Assembly: GCA_965205535.1 (NCBI GenBank)
Contig: CBDBHH010000005.1
Span: 1,922,001-1,986,000 of the forward strand
DNA from: UBA8079 sp965205535
Lineage (GTDB): Bacteria; Pseudomonadota; Alphaproteobacteria; UBA6615
Direction: 5' to 3'
Length of the DNA stretch: 64,000 nt
A model generated the notes under the pieces. It searched no databases, was not told the origin of the DNA, and was given only the letters and a program-made list of their open reading frames with translations. Of the stretch, positions 1 through 7,551 are shown in pieces. Numbering within the stretch: position 1 is the stretch's first letter; each line of letters opens with the position of its first letter. A program made the position numbers and the translations under genes.

Positions 1-230
1 GAGACCAGGAACAGAAGTGCGAACGGCGCGAACTGGGCAAAGCCGATCAGGCCGAGATTGAGCTCGCTGGAGGTCAGGCGGTAGACCTGCCAGCCGACGG
101 TGGTGACAAGCATCTCCGTCGCCAGGATGCCCGCGACGCGCGTGGCCCAGAAGTAACGGAAGTCGCGGTGCCGAAACGCGCGTGCGCCGGTGAGCTCACT
201 GCGGGGCGGAGGTGTATCGCTGGTGGACAT
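1..230 (-). CDS. MFS transporter, N-terminal part (cut by window edge)
   Basis: Only the first 76 codons are inside the window; the ATG is at 228-230 on the minus strand. The translation opens with a short polar leader, then a stretch with F-R-H-R-D-F-R-Y-F-W, the usual cytoplasmic lead-in to transmembrane helix 1 of major facilitator exporters of the EntS/MFS_3 type. It continues with the helix-1 pattern T-T-V-G-W-Q-V-Y-R-L-T and the start of helix 2. Family membership follows from this pattern; the substrate cannot be told. It is divergent from the dehydratase gene at 380, with about 150 bp between the two starts that must hold both promoters. Confidence 0.7.
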   Translation of the reverse strand, partial: MSTSDTPPPRSELTGARAFRHRDFRYFWATRVAGILATEMLVTTVGWQVYRLTSSELNLGLIGFAQFAPFALLFLV

Positions 231-379
231 GGCCCCCGGGGGATGAGCAGAGCCGGAAGCCGGTGCTGCGTATTGGCGAAAGTCCCGACTTACGTAACGG
301 GGCGGGTTTCGCGTGTCAAAGCGCCGCCGCCGCGGCTATCCTTGTTGTTCTTCGTATTTCTCAACCCCGTGAGCCCAGC

Positions 380-2110
380 GTGACCGGCAACCGCATCTCC
401 CCCGACCAACTCCGCAGCCGGCGCTGGCTCGAGGGCGAGACCATGCGCGCCTTCAGCCATCGCGGTCGCCTGCGCCAGCTCGGCTTCAGCCCGGATGATT
501 TCGACGGCAAGCCGGTCATCGGCATCGTCAACACCTGGTCCGATCTCAACACCTGCCATGGCCATTTCCCCGAGCGCGCCGAGCAGATCAAGCGCGGCGT
601 GCTCCAGGCCGGTGGTTTTCCCGTGGAGATGCCGGCGATCACGCTGGGCGAGATCCTGATGAAGCCGACCACAATGCTCTATCGCAACCTGCTGGCGATG
701 GAGTGCGAGGAGCTGATCCGCTCCTACCCGGTCGACGGGGTGGCGCTGATGGGCGGCTGCGACAAGACCACACCGGCGTTGATCATGGGCGCGGTCTCGG
801 CCGGCGTGCCGCTGATCTACATGCCGGCGGGCACGATGCTGCGTGGATTCTGGAACGGCGAGACGCTGGGCAGCGGCACCGATCATTGGAAATATTACGC
901 CGAGTATCGCGCGGGTAATGTCGACGCGTCCGTCGTGGACGAAGTGCTGGCCGGTGCGTCGCGCTCGTCGGGCACCTGCATGACCATGGGCACGGCGGCC
1001 ACCATGATGTCGATCACCGAGGCGCTCGGGCTCACCCTGCCCGGCGCGTCGTCCATCCCCGCACCGGATTCCAACCACGGCGTCATGGCGGCGGCCACCG
1101 GGCGGCGTATTGTCGAGATGGTGTGGGAAGACCTGACACCGGACAAGATTCTCACCGCCGCCTCGTTCGACAACGCCATCACCGTCGACATGACGATCGG
1201 CGGCTCGACCAACGCGATCATCCATCTGGTGGCCATGGCAGGACGCGCCCATGTTGACCTCCCGTTGTCGCGCTTCGATGAAATCTCCAAACGCACCCCC
1301 TGGCTCGCCAACATCCGTCCCTCGGGCGAGTTTCTGATGGAGGATTTCTATTACGCTGGCGGGCTGCGTGCCCTGATGCGCGAACTGGGCGACCTGCTCG
1401 ACGGCAGCGCCGCGACGGTCTCGGGCCGACCGCTCGGCGAATCCTACGAAGACGCGCCGCTCCACAATGACGACGTGATCCGCCGCCGGGACAACGCGCT
1501 GAGCGCCGACGGCGGCACGGTGGTGCTGACGGGCTCGCTGGCGCCGGACGGCGCGGTGATCAAACAGTCCGCGGCCGATGCGGCATTGCTCAAACATACC
1601 GGCCCCGCCGTGGTGTTCGCCGACCGGGCCGATCTCGACGCGCGCATCGACGACCCGGATCTGGATGTCACGGCGGACTCCGTACTGGTGCTTCAGAACG
1701 CCGGGCCTGTGGGCGCGCCGGGCATGCCCGAATGGGGCCAGCTGCCGATCCCGAAGAAGCTGCTCGAGGCGGGCGTGCGCGACATGGTGCGCATCTCCGA
1801 CGCCCGCATGTCCGGCACCAGCTACGGGACGTGTGTTTTACATGTCGCACCCGAGGCCCATATCGGCGGGCCGCTGGCGCTGGTGCGCGACGGCGACATG
1901 ATCACGCTCGACGTGGAGGGACGCCGCATCGATCTGGACGTGGACGCAGACGAACTCGCGAAGCGCCGGGCCGACTGGGCGCCGCGCAAGAAAATCCCCG
2001 AACGCGGCTATGTGTCCATGTATGCCGAGCACGTCACCCAGGCGAACCGGGGTTGCGACTTCGACTTCCTGCACGCGGGAGAGCTCATCCCGGAGCCGGA
2101 AATTTTCTAG
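380..2110 (+). CDS. IlvD/Edd family dehydratase, sugar-acid (L-arabinonate) type
   Basis: A 576-residue dehydratase of the IlvD/Edd superfamily, which removes water from a 2,3-dihydroxy acid using an Fe-S cluster. The three cluster cysteines are visible in N-T-C-H, G-G-C-D-K-T-T-P and S-G-T-C-M-T-M-G. The N-terminal L-R-S-R-R-W and the length of about 575 fit the L-arabinonate/sugar-acid dehydratases better than the biosynthetic dihydroxyacid dehydratase IlvD (about 555-615), but the substrate is inferred only. I chose the GTG at 380 because it keeps the conserved L-R-S-R-R-W segment; an ATG at 443 has a better ribosome site but would remove it. No sugar-acid pathway partner lies beside it. 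The next gene converges on it with 14 bp between stops. Confidence 0.8.
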   Translation: MTGNRISPDQLRSRRWLEGETMRAFSHRGRLRQLGFSPDDFDGKPVIGIVNTWSDLNTCHGHFPERAEQIKRGVLQAGGFPVEMPAITLGEILMKPTTMLYRNLLAMECEELIRSYPVDGVALMGGCDKTTPALIMGAVSAGVPLIYMPAGTMLRGFWNGETLGSGTDHWKYYAEYRAGNVDASVVDEVLAGASRSSGTCMTMGTAATMMSITEALGLTLPGASSIPAPDSNHGVMAAATGRRIVEMVWEDLTPDKILTAASFDNAITVDMTIGGSTNAIIHLVAMAGRAHVDLPLSRFDEISKRTPWLANIRPSGEFLMEDFYYAGGLRALMRELGDLLDGSAATVSGRPLGESYEDAPLHNDDVIRRRDNALSADGGTVVLTGSLAPDGAVIKQSAADAALLKHTGPAVVFADRADLDARIDDPDLDVTADSVLVLQNAGPVGAPGMPEWGQLPIPKKLLEAGVRDMVRISDARMSGTSYGTCVLHVAPEAHIGGPLALVRDGDMITLDVEGRRIDLDVDADELAKRRADWAPRKKIPERGYVSMYAEHVTQANRGCDFDFLHAGELIPEPEIF

Positions 2111-2124
2111 GCGCGGGCGCTCAT

Positions 2125-4194
2125 CTACTTGCTGTCGAGAATCCATACGCCTTGCCAATCGCCGTCGGGGGGCGTGTCGATCAGCGCCTGGCAACGCGTG
2201 ACGTACAGCGCGGAGACATTATCGCCCGGGGCGCGGGCGACGCAATCTTCGAAGGCGCTGCGGGCATCGGCGAAGCGCCCGTATCGGTAAAGCTCGAGTG
2301 CTGCTGCGAAAGCATCACTGCCGGCGCGCTTCTGGTCGGCGATCTCTTTTGTGTCGCAGGCGAGTAACTCGAAAATAGAAACCGGCGCCGCACGGCCTTT
2401 CACAACCACCCGGTCAATCTCGCGCAGATTGGCTGCGTCGGGATGCCCCAGACGCGAGACCGTGTGCTCGGTGCACAACGCTTCGCCCCCGTATTGCCGG
2501 GTCAGCCCCTCCGTGCGCGAGGCCAGGTTTGCGGTGTCGCCGATGACGTTGGAATCCAGCCGCTTGCCGCCGCCGAGCGCGCCCAGCATCAACGGTCCGC
2601 TGCTGATGCCCAGGCCGAAATTGATGGGCATTTCACCCGCGGCGATCCGGCCAGCGTTGAACGGTCGCGCGGCATCGGTGATCGCGACCGCGCATGCCAG
2701 CGCGGCATCCGCATTCTCGGGAAACAGTGCCATCACGGCATCGCCGAGATACTGGTTGATGAAGCCACCCTCTGCGGTCACCAGTGGTTCGACGACTTCG
2801 AGAAATGCGTTCAATGACGCGAAGATATCCGCCGGTCCGAGGCTTTCGGAGAGAGCCGTGAAGCCGCGGATGTCGACGAACAGAACGCTCATGTCCAGCG
2901 CGGTGCTGTCGCCGGTGTCGATCTCCTGAATGTTGGATCGCCCCAACAGATCGAGGAACTGGAATGGCACGAAGCGGCTGTAGGAATCCGTCAGGCTCGC
3001 GAGCGCCCGATTGTGTTCGAGGATTTCGGCATTGAGCTGGCGATTGATGAAGAGCGCGCCGGCCTGCTGAACCATTACCGTGAATGCGGGCAGCTGTGTC
3101 TCGACCAGCGGCTCGAAGAAATCTGCGCCTTCGCTCGTCACGCCGGCCGCAATGGCGCCGGCAAACGCCCCGTTTTTGTCGTGGTAGGGGCAGAGTATCA
3201 CCTGGCTGAGGTCGAGCGCCGACCAAGCCTGGAGCAACGGGTCGTCCGCGTCGACGATCCGACTGTCGTCGGACGCAAACCATTCCGTGTGAAGGGGCAG
3301 GCTGTCCGGCGCGTCTTCGAAGCCAAACTGATCGACCACAGCGAGGGTATCGGTATCCGGTTTGTGGCGGAGGAAGATCGCGACCTCCAGCTCGAATGCC
3401 TCGATGATCGCCTCCAGCGTGCGGATGGTGAAGTCACCCTCGCTGTCGCTTTCGAGCGCGCCCGAGATGTAATTCTGAATCGCCTGAAAACGGGTCAGTT
3501 CTTCGTCGACCTGGCGTTTGGCGACGATCAGGCCCTGCTGGGTGACGATATGTTGGCCCACTTCCTTCTCGAGCCGCGCATTCTGCTGAAACAATTCACC
3601 ATTCAGATTGCGGTTGGTCAGCATGGCGCCTGCCTGACCAACCATAACCGTGAAGGCAGATGCCAGCGTCTCGGTCAGTTCCGTGTAGTAGTCAGATCCA
3701 TCAAGCGTGATTCCGGCGACGATAATGCCGGAGACAGACTGGTCCTTGTCGCGGAACGGGCAGGCAATTGCCTGTTTGAAGGCGACGGCGTTCCAGGCCG
3801 TTAGCAGCTCCCCATCGGGTTCCGCGATCTGGCTGCCTGGCGCGGCGAACCAGTCAGGATCGAACGGGAGGGTCTCCGGCACGTCTTCGAAGCCGAACTG
3901 ACCAAGCACACGGAGTTCGTCATTCTCGACGCGCAGAAACAGCGCCACCTCGACCTCGAATGCCTCGATCACCGCTTCGAGCGTTAACTCGCAGAACGCG
4001 GCTTCGCTTTCGGTGGTCAGCGCAGCGGCGATGTAGCGCTGGATGGTCTGGAAGCGTGCGAGTTCCTCGTCGACCTGATCTTTGGCCCGGATCAGGTCAT
4101 TTTGAACCACCAGCCGTCGACCGGACTCAGCCTCCAGCCGCGCGCATGTCGCGAGGAGATCGTCGTAGTTCGGCTTGTCGTCACTATCGGCCAT
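2125..4194 (-). CDS. Class III adenylate/guanylate cyclase with two GAF-like domains
   Basis: A 689-residue soluble signalling protein. Two homologous halves (about residues 10-205 and 210-390) each begin with a helix containing (D/R)-Q-V-D-E-E-L-(A/T)-R-F-Q and continue as a GAF-like sensor domain with the shared patterns Q-F-G-F-E-D and C-P-(F/Y)-(R/H)-D-K. A class III cyclase domain follows at about 430-610, with the metal-binding aspartates in F-V-D-I-R-G-F-T (about 440) and Y-L-G-D-A-V-M (about 484) and the N...R pair in D-T-A-N-L-A-S-R. Glutamine stands where the adenine-selecting lysine of the N-K-x-x-G-D motif usually is, so ATP versus GTP preference is uncertain. A TPR-like tail (about 615-665) ends the protein. 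It lies 29 bp after the FIST gene, probably in one transcript. Confidence 0.88.
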   Translation of the reverse strand: MADSDDKPNYDDLLATCARLEAESGRRLVVQNDLIRAKDQVDEELARFQTIQRYIAAALTTESEAAFCELTLEAVIEAFEVEVALFLRVENDELRVLGQFGFEDVPETLPFDPDWFAAPGSQIAEPDGELLTAWNAVAFKQAIACPFRDKDQSVSGIIVAGITLDGSDYYTELTETLASAFTVMVGQAGAMLTNRNLNGELFQQNARLEKEVGQHIVTQQGLIVAKRQVDEELTRFQAIQNYISGALESDSEGDFTIRTLEAIIEAFELEVAIFLRHKPDTDTLAVVDQFGFEDAPDSLPLHTEWFASDDSRIVDADDPLLQAWSALDLSQVILCPYHDKNGAFAGAIAAGVTSEGADFFEPLVETQLPAFTVMVQQAGALFINRQLNAEILEHNRALASLTDSYSRFVPFQFLDLLGRSNIQEIDTGDSTALDMSVLFVDIRGFTALSESLGPADIFASLNAFLEVVEPLVTAEGGFINQYLGDAVMALFPENADAALACAVAITDAARPFNAGRIAAGEMPINFGLGISSGPLMLGALGGGKRLDSNVIGDTANLASRTEGLTRQYGGEALCTEHTVSRLGHPDAANLREIDRVVVKGRAAPVSIFELLACDTKEIADQKRAGSDAFAAALELYRYGRFADARSAFEDCVARAPGDNVSALYVTRCQALIDTPPDGDWQGVWILDSK

Positions 4195-4223
4195 TCAGCG
4201 TCCGCCTGTCATTGCGAACAGTG

Positions 4224-5429
4224 TCAGGCGGACTCCCGACGCACCAGCGGGTAGAGCGATGTGGTGTAGTTGTGAAACCGGTTGCGACCCGACAAGCGGC
4301 TGAATTCAGCAAAGCCATAGACACCGAGCCAGGGTACACCGTCGTCGCCCGCGAGCGGGTACTGGATCTTGGCGATAATCTCGTCCTTCAGAATCTTGTT
4401 GAAGGTCATGCGGCCGCGCGCCAGGCAATCCGCATGGAAGACCGCGACCGGTTTGCGCCCGTCGAGTGCGTCTGTCATGCGCGTCATCAGACGGTCGACC
4501 CCGTCAAAAATATGCTGCTCATCCCGCTGCATGAGGGTCAGCTTGGTGCCTTCCGCGCAGGTCGAGTGGACGAAGAATGTCTGGTGATCATCGGTCACCC
4601 GGATCGGCACCCGCAGTATCTGCGTGTTGTCATACTCGGCCGCCTCTTCGGGGCTCAGATCCTCGCCCAGGCCGGTCATTCCCATCACCGAGCCCGGTTC
4701 GGTTTCCGGCGGTAGGCCGAGCCGGCCCAATAGGGTCGGCCAGGCCGGTTTGCCGTCGAGCTCAATGATCTGATTGCCATCGGATTTCGTGACTTCGAAG
4801 GTCATGCCCTCGACCGGCAGGGAGCCGTGATGCACGCCCGTCAGCAATTCGAGACTGGGGTCGGCAAATCCAACCATTGTGATGCCGTCTTCCAGCACCT
4901 TGTCGCTGTGAAACTGAAACGTGCGTGCGGCTTTGCCATTGTCGCCGGCCGATGCGCCGAACAACAACATGTCCGGCCCGAAGACACTCTCGATCCCGGC
5001 GATCACCTGGTCGCCCGCGATGTCCATGCCCGCGGTGACCACATAGATCATGTTGATTCCGTCGAGCTTGCTTTGCAGGGCCTGAGCAGTTTCGGCGGCG
5101 AGTTGCCTGGAGTTCGGGCCGGTGAGCCCGGCATTCTGCACGACGGCACATTCGTCCCCAACAACTGCCATGAGTACGAGCGCGCGCATATTCTCGCTGA
5201 CGCCCTCGCGCCCGATAACGCCGCTGCCGGTGCAGCCGACGATCTCGGCGTCGGGGCAATATTCCCTTATCGCGTCATGGGACTGAGCCATGTTGTGGCC
5301 CATCGTCGAATGGACAAAGACGATACTCGCATCGCTGCCTCCACCGTCTCCGAATGCAAGGTCAAGGCATTCGCGGACGGCCGACTTCGAGTTTACCGCA
5401 CTGCTACTTCCCGAAAAAAACTCAAGCAT
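4224..5429 (-). CDS. FIST domain-containing sensory protein
   Basis: A 401-residue protein with FIST_N (about residues 30-215) and FIST_C (about 225-390) domains. Visible marks are V-H-S-T-M-G near the N terminus, G-C-T-G-S-G-V-I-G, L-L-F-G-A-S-A-G-D-N, and the C-terminal F-H-A-D-C-L-A-R-G-R. FIST proteins are proposed small-ligand (for example amino acid) sensors and are often encoded beside signal-transduction enzymes. Here the gene lies directly upstream of the tandem-GAF cyclase on the same strand, which suggests a ligand-sensing input to cyclic nucleotide production; that link is inference. The ATG at 5429 is preferred because longer in-frame extensions run through tRNA-Thr. No signal peptide or membrane helix is seen. 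Confidence 0.85.
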   Translation of the reverse strand: MLEFFSGSSSAVNSKSAVRECLDLAFGDGGGSDASIVFVHSTMGHNMAQSHDAIREYCPDAEIVGCTGSGVIGREGVSENMRALVLMAVVGDECAVVQNAGLTGPNSRQLAAETAQALQSKLDGINMIYVVTAGMDIAGDQVIAGIESVFGPDMLLFGASAGDNGKAARTFQFHSDKVLEDGITMVGFADPSLELLTGVHHGSLPVEGMTFEVTKSDGNQIIELDGKPAWPTLLGRLGLPPETEPGSVMGMTGLGEDLSPEEAAEYDNTQILRVPIRVTDDHQTFFVHSTCAEGTKLTLMQRDEQHIFDGVDRLMTRMTDALDGRKPVAVFHADCLARGRMTFNKILKDEIIAKIQYPLAGDDGVPWLGVYGFAEFSRLSGRNRFHNYTTSLYPLVRRESA

Positions 5430-5524
5430 CACCCGTTTCCCCCGCAGGTGGTTGAGCCAAAACGATACCACAACCCGGAGAGGGTGAAACGGTACTGGAG
5501 TATTCGCGAGAGCATCGTTCGAAC

Positions 5525-5599
5525 TGGTGCCGCCGGAGTGAATTGAACACTCGACCTCACCATTACCAATGGTGCGCTCTACCCCTGAGCTACGGCGGC
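5525..5599 (-). tRNA. tRNA-Thr (GGT anticodon)
   Basis: The reverse strand folds as a standard cloverleaf. The acceptor stem GCCGCCG pairs with CGGCGGC, the D arm contains AGCTCAGGGGTAGAGC, and the anticodon loop TTGGTAA has GGT in the centre, which reads ACC. The T arm holds GTTCAATTC, and the terminal CCA is encoded. The total is 75 nt including CCA. Confidence 0.96.
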
Positions 5600-5621
5600 A
5601 CAATGTTCGAAAAGCGCGCGG

Positions 5622-5650
5622 GTTATGCCATGGGTATTCCCTCGCAGCAA
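5622..5650 (-). promoter_or_regulatory. Candidate promoter of tRNA-Thr
   Basis: On the minus strand TTGCTG (5650-5645) and CATAAC (5627-5622) are separated by 17 nt, close to the sigma-70 -35/-10 consensus. The expected start falls about 15 nt before the tRNA. The site overlaps the earliest possible start of the TerB-like gene on the other strand. This is a sequence match only. Confidence 0.5.
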
Positions 5651-5654
5651 GGCC

Positions 5655-6164
5655 ATGGTTGGCCCACGAAACAAGGCGTGCAAAAATCCGCCGCTTCCCG
5701 AACGCTTTCACACTGAGGCCACCGCATTGTTCGACCGTTTTCGCAAGGAACTTCAGCGTCACCGCCAGCGGCCTTTTCTTGAGGCCGTCGCGGCTGCTTG
5801 TGCGCTGGTCGCCACGGCCGACGGCGAGATGAGCTTTTCCGAACGTGCGCGCCTGGACGCCGTGGTCGAGAGCCTGTCGGAGTTGCGCCTGTTCGATCCC
5901 CATGAGGTCGTCGATGCGTTCGACGAGCACGTCGCGGTGCTGGCGGACGATGGCGACGCCGGTCTCGACCGGATGCTGAAGACCATCAAGGCGGGCACCA
6001 AGAATGAAGGCGCGGCCGATTTGCTGTTGCGGATCAGTGTCGCCATGAGCCTCGCCGATGGGCGCGACAGCGCCGACGAACACAAGATCATCGACCAGAT
6101 TTGCGAAGCGCTCGATCTCGCGCCAGAGGCGGCCAGGACCGCCTTCGATACGCTGGCCGAATAA
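5655..6164 (+). CDS. TerB-like (tellurite-resistance TerB family) protein
   Basis: An all-helical cytoplasmic protein of about 170 residues. The body begins at F-D-R-F-R-K-E-L and carries V-A-T-A-D-G-E-M-S-F-S-E-R-A-R-L and a second unit S-L-A-D-G-R-D-S-A-D-E-H-K-I-I. These two D-G-x2-x2-E metal-binding-like loops are typical of the TerB/DjlA-like fold. Members are linked to tellurite and other stress, but the function here is unknown. The start is uncertain: ATG 5625, ATG 5655 and TTG 5728 are all possible. I prefer 5655 because the 5625 start lies inside the putative tRNA-Thr promoter; none has a strong ribosome site. Confidence 0.7.
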   Translation: MVGPRNKACKNPPLPERFHTEATALFDRFRKELQRHRQRPFLEAVAAACALVATADGEMSFSERARLDAVVESLSELRLFDPHEVVDAFDEHVAVLADDGDAGLDRMLKTIKAGTKNEGAADLLLRISVAMSLADGRDSADEHKIIDQICEALDLAPEAARTAFDTLAE

Positions 6165-6193
6165 CTGCGCCTTGAAACAAACGGAGGGCCGTC

Positions 6194-6583
6194 ATGCTCA
6201 ATCTCGTGAACCCCGATACGCTGCCCGCACCGGCCAGCAATTACAGTCACATCGTCGAGGTGCCCGAGGGCACGCGACTGGTGTTCCTGTCCGGCCAGGT
6301 CGGCATCGATACGCAAGGCAATTGCCCGGACGATTTCGCCGGCCAGTGCGACCAGGTGTTCCGCAATATCAAGGCCGCACTCGTGGCCATGGACATGCAG
6401 ATGTCCGATCTCGTGCGCCTCAATGCCTATCTGACCGACGCCGGCGACGTCGGCGGCTTTCGCGACATTCGCGACAGCTGGATGGAAGGTCATGCAGCGG
6501 CATCGACGCTTGTGATGGTGCCGGCACTGGCCGCGCCGAACTGGAAGGTCGAGATCGAAGTCGTGGCGTCCCACAGCAAGTAG
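6194..6583 (+). CDS. Rid family protein (RidA/YjgF/UK114-like)
   Basis: A 129-residue trimeric-type Rid protein, preceded by a good GGAGGG ribosome site. Family marks are F-L-S-G-Q-V-G-I-D near residue 35, N-I-K-A-A-L in the middle, L-N-A-Y-L-T-D-A, and the terminal V-E-I-E-V-V-A. RidA proper hydrolyses reactive enamines/imines formed by PLP enzymes and needs an arginine in its P-A-R-(S/T)-T-V segment. Here the equivalent reads A-A-A-S-T-L-V, without arginine, so this is more likely another Rid subfamily with unknown ligand. It sits between the TerB-like gene and a small basic protein, on the same strand. Confidence 0.85.
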   Translation: MLNLVNPDTLPAPASNYSHIVEVPEGTRLVFLSGQVGIDTQGNCPDDFAGQCDQVFRNIKAALVAMDMQMSDLVRLNAYLTDAGDVGGFRDIRDSWMEGHAAASTLVMVPALAAPNWKVEIEVVASHSK

Positions 6584-6595
6584 GCACCGCGACGA

Positions 6596-6784
6596 ATGAC
6601 CGACGAGACCGCCGAGGGGGAAGACGAAAAGACCCCGAAAAAGGCCCGACAGAGCGACAGCGAGCGCGCCCGCGAGGCCCGCCAGGCCGCAGCGTTGCGC
6701 GAGAACCTGCGCAAGCGCAACGCACAGCGCCGGGAACGCCGGCCCGCAGCGCCCGACTCAGGGCCGGGTGACGACAGCGCGTAG
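6596..6784 (+). CDS. Small highly charged protein, unknown function
   Basis: A 62-residue reading frame starting 12 bp after the Rid gene stop. It is made almost wholly of charged residues: an acidic N-terminal third (T-D-E-T-A-E-G-E-D-E) followed by an Arg/Ala-rich, probably helical middle (A-R-E-A-R-Q-A-A-A-L-R-E-N-L-R-K-R). No membrane segment or known domain is seen. Similar short charged proteins lie near murA/dcd in other alphaproteobacteria as far as I recall, but I cannot verify homology here. It may be a nucleic-acid-binding or purely structural small protein. Confidence 0.5.
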   Translation: MTDETAEGEDEKTPKKARQSDSERAREARQAAALRENLRKRNAQRRERRPAAPDSGPGDDSA

Positions 6785-6786
6785 GC

Positions 6787-6821
6787 TAATAACATATTGA
6801 ATTTAATAACATAATTGTTAT
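6787..6821. promoter_or_regulatory. AT-rich region with direct repeat and dyad, upstream of dcd
   Basis: A sharply AT-rich block in a GC-rich genome. It contains two exact copies of TAATAACATA (6787-6796 and 6804-6813), 17 bp apart start to start, and a dyad ATAACA-TAAT-TGTTAT at 6806-6821. It lies about 80 bp before the dcd start codon. This could be the promoter/operator of the dcd-murA-his run; no regulator can be named. Confidence 0.4.
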
Positions 6822-6901
6822 CCACCGGGCCCGCTTGAGGGGTCGTGGGCCATCGGCTACAAGGCGAAGGCAGGTCTCAATACGTCCGTGAGGTTCGTTA
6901 C

Positions 6902-7456
6902 ATGCCGATCATGCCCGATAGCTGGATCCGCCAGATGTCTCAGGACAATGGCATGATTGAGCCATTCGTCGACGCGCAGACACGCGAAGGGGTCATTTCA
7001 TATGGCCTGTCGTCCTACGGATACGACGCGCGCGTATCGGGCGAATTCAAGATTTTCACCAACGTCCATTCGGCCACGGTCGACCCGAAGAATTTCAATG
7101 AGGAAAGCTTCGTGGACCGGGAGACCGACGTCTGCGTAATCCCGCCCAACTCCTTCGCGCTGGCTCGCACGGTCGAATATTTCCGCATTCCCCGCGACAC
7201 CCTGGTGATCTGCCTCGGCAAGTCCACCTATGCGCGTTGCGGCATTATCGTGAACGTGACGCCCCTGGAGCCGGAGTGGGAGGGGCATGTGACCCTGGAA
7301 TTTTCGAACACCACGCCGTTGCCGGCGAAGATTTATGCCAACGAAGGTGCCTGCCAGTTCCTGTTCCTGAAGGGTGAGGGCGAACCGGAAGTGTCCTATG
7401 CGGATCGCAAGGGCAAATACATGCATCAGCGCGGCATCACGGTGCCCAAGCTTTGA
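6902..7456 (+). CDS. dcd: dCTP deaminase
   Basis: A 184-residue enzyme that deaminates dCTP to dUTP, the main source of dUMP for thymidylate synthesis in Gram-negative bacteria. The start at 6902 gives M-P-I-M-P-D-S-W-I, matching the usual Dcd N terminus. The family core is visible as S-Y-G-L-S-S-Y-G-Y-D-A-R, the nucleotide-binding G-K-S-T-Y-A-R-C-G, and the catalytic-glutamate segment W-E-G-H-V-T-L-E-F-S-N. The C terminus ends in H-Q-R-G-I-T-V-P. Length is normal (about 185-193). It precedes murA by 95 bp. Confidence 0.96.
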   Translation: MPIMPDSWIRQMSQDNGMIEPFVDAQTREGVISYGLSSYGYDARVSGEFKIFTNVHSATVDPKNFNEESFVDRETDVCVIPPNSFALARTVEYFRIPRDTLVICLGKSTYARCGIIVNVTPLEPEWEGHVTLEFSNTTPLPAKIYANEGACQFLFLKGEGEPEVSYADRKGKYMHQRGITVPKL

Positions 7457-7551
7457 TGGTGGCGCGCCGTATCTCAGCAGACGACACGCAATTGCCGCAT
7501 TCACCGTCTATCCGGCAATCCCCTCGTAAACGCAGCCGGTAAAGAAACACG

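Noticed and set aside
290..1597. Long minus-strand frame opposite the dehydratase
   Set aside because: It is a shadow in GC-rich coding DNA: composition is Arg/His/Gly-biased, without family motifs, while the plus strand encodes a clear IlvD/Edd protein. The same holds for the long antisense frames at 25,732-28,362, 28,473-30,053 and 52,090-53,943.
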